Of a stretch of 6,373 bases of DNA, positions 6,278 through 6,373 are shown piece by piece (within the stretch, counting starts at the first letter, position 1; each line of letters starts with the position of its first letter). The DNA is taken from NCBI GenBank assembly GCA_025362255.1, contig JANYGY010000229.1, forward strand, positions 1 to 6,373, written 5' to 3'. Position numbers and translations under genes: made by a program. This DNA is from Planctomycetales bacterium (lineage in GTDB: Bacteria > Planctomycetota > UBA11346). The notes under the pieces are model-generated. The model worked only from the letters and a program-made list of their open reading frames with translations. It was not told where the DNA came from and made no database searches.

Positions 6278-6360
6278 TCGGATGGCAGGATCAAGGCGGA
6301 GGGATGCGCCGAATAGCAGCGCTATTCGGACATTCCGACAACGCCGAGCATGCCATCCGA
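6278..6360. repeat. 83-bp nested inverted repeat downstream of rsmG
   Basis: Outer arms TCGGATGGCA (6278-6287) and TGCCATCCGA (6351-6360) are perfect over 10 bp. Inner arms CCGAATAGC (6309-6317) and GCTATTCGG (6321-6329) are perfect over 9 bp around an AGC loop. Between them, GGGATG (6301-6306) pairs with CATTCC (6331-6336) with one G-T, and GGCG (6295-6298) can face CGCC (6342-6345). It begins 47 bases after the rsmG stop. It lacks a T tract, so it is not a classical terminator. It looks like a REP/BIME or small MITE-type intergenic element, or a cruciform protein-binding site. The rest of 6231-6373 shows no gene. Confidence 0.7.
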
Positions 6361-6373
6361 GACCAAGCCAGCC

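Overview
The window is GC-rich DNA (by eye about 65% G+C) from position ~700 to the right end. It is joined to a clearly more AT-rich stretch (by eye about 43-45% G+C) at positions 1-~700. The GC-rich part carries bacterial housekeeping genes next to a very large membrane-bound Ser/Thr kinase with TPR repeats. Kinases of this build, and the style of the DnaX C-terminal region (a 'HPxVKxxxxxF' block), suggest a Planctomycetota-like or other kinase-rich lineage such as Myxococcota or Acidobacteriota. The phylum is inferred from protein style only.

Layout, left to right. (1) Positions 1-542 hold a plus-strand reading frame open from the left edge, of unknown function, ending near a run of six tyrosines. 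(2) Positions 543-695 contain a strong Shine-Dalgarno sequence before a three-codon ORF, and a 16-bp stem-loop that is a candidate terminator for the minus-strand genes. (3) Positions 696-3470, minus, encode the kinase: kinase domain, one transmembrane segment, GKDA repeats, a beta-rich region, then TPR-like repeats. (4) Positions 3463-5333, minus, encode dnaX, the clamp-loader ATPase, split over two frames. The N-terminal 392 codons end at a TAG (4155-4157) and the C-terminal region continues in the -1 frame to 3463. (5) Positions 5334-5456 are a short divergent intergenic region. (6) Positions 5457-6230, plus, encode rsmG, the 16S rRNA m7G527 methyltransferase. (7) Positions 6231-6373 contain an 83-bp nested inverted repeat.

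The most interesting feature is the dnaX split. A single -1 shift in the Pro/Ala-rich linker would give a 623-residue tau-like protein, while the unshifted frame gives a 392-residue gamma-like protein. Near the junction are a stop-codon slip site (C CCT TAG), a C5 run and a GC-rich hairpin. This would invert the E. coli arrangement, where the unshifted frame makes tau and the -1 frame makes gamma. A plain sequencing or assembly indel, or a real frameshift mutation, remains possible. The kinase start overlaps the dnaX stop by 8 bases, so dnaX and the kinase are probably one translationally coupled operon.
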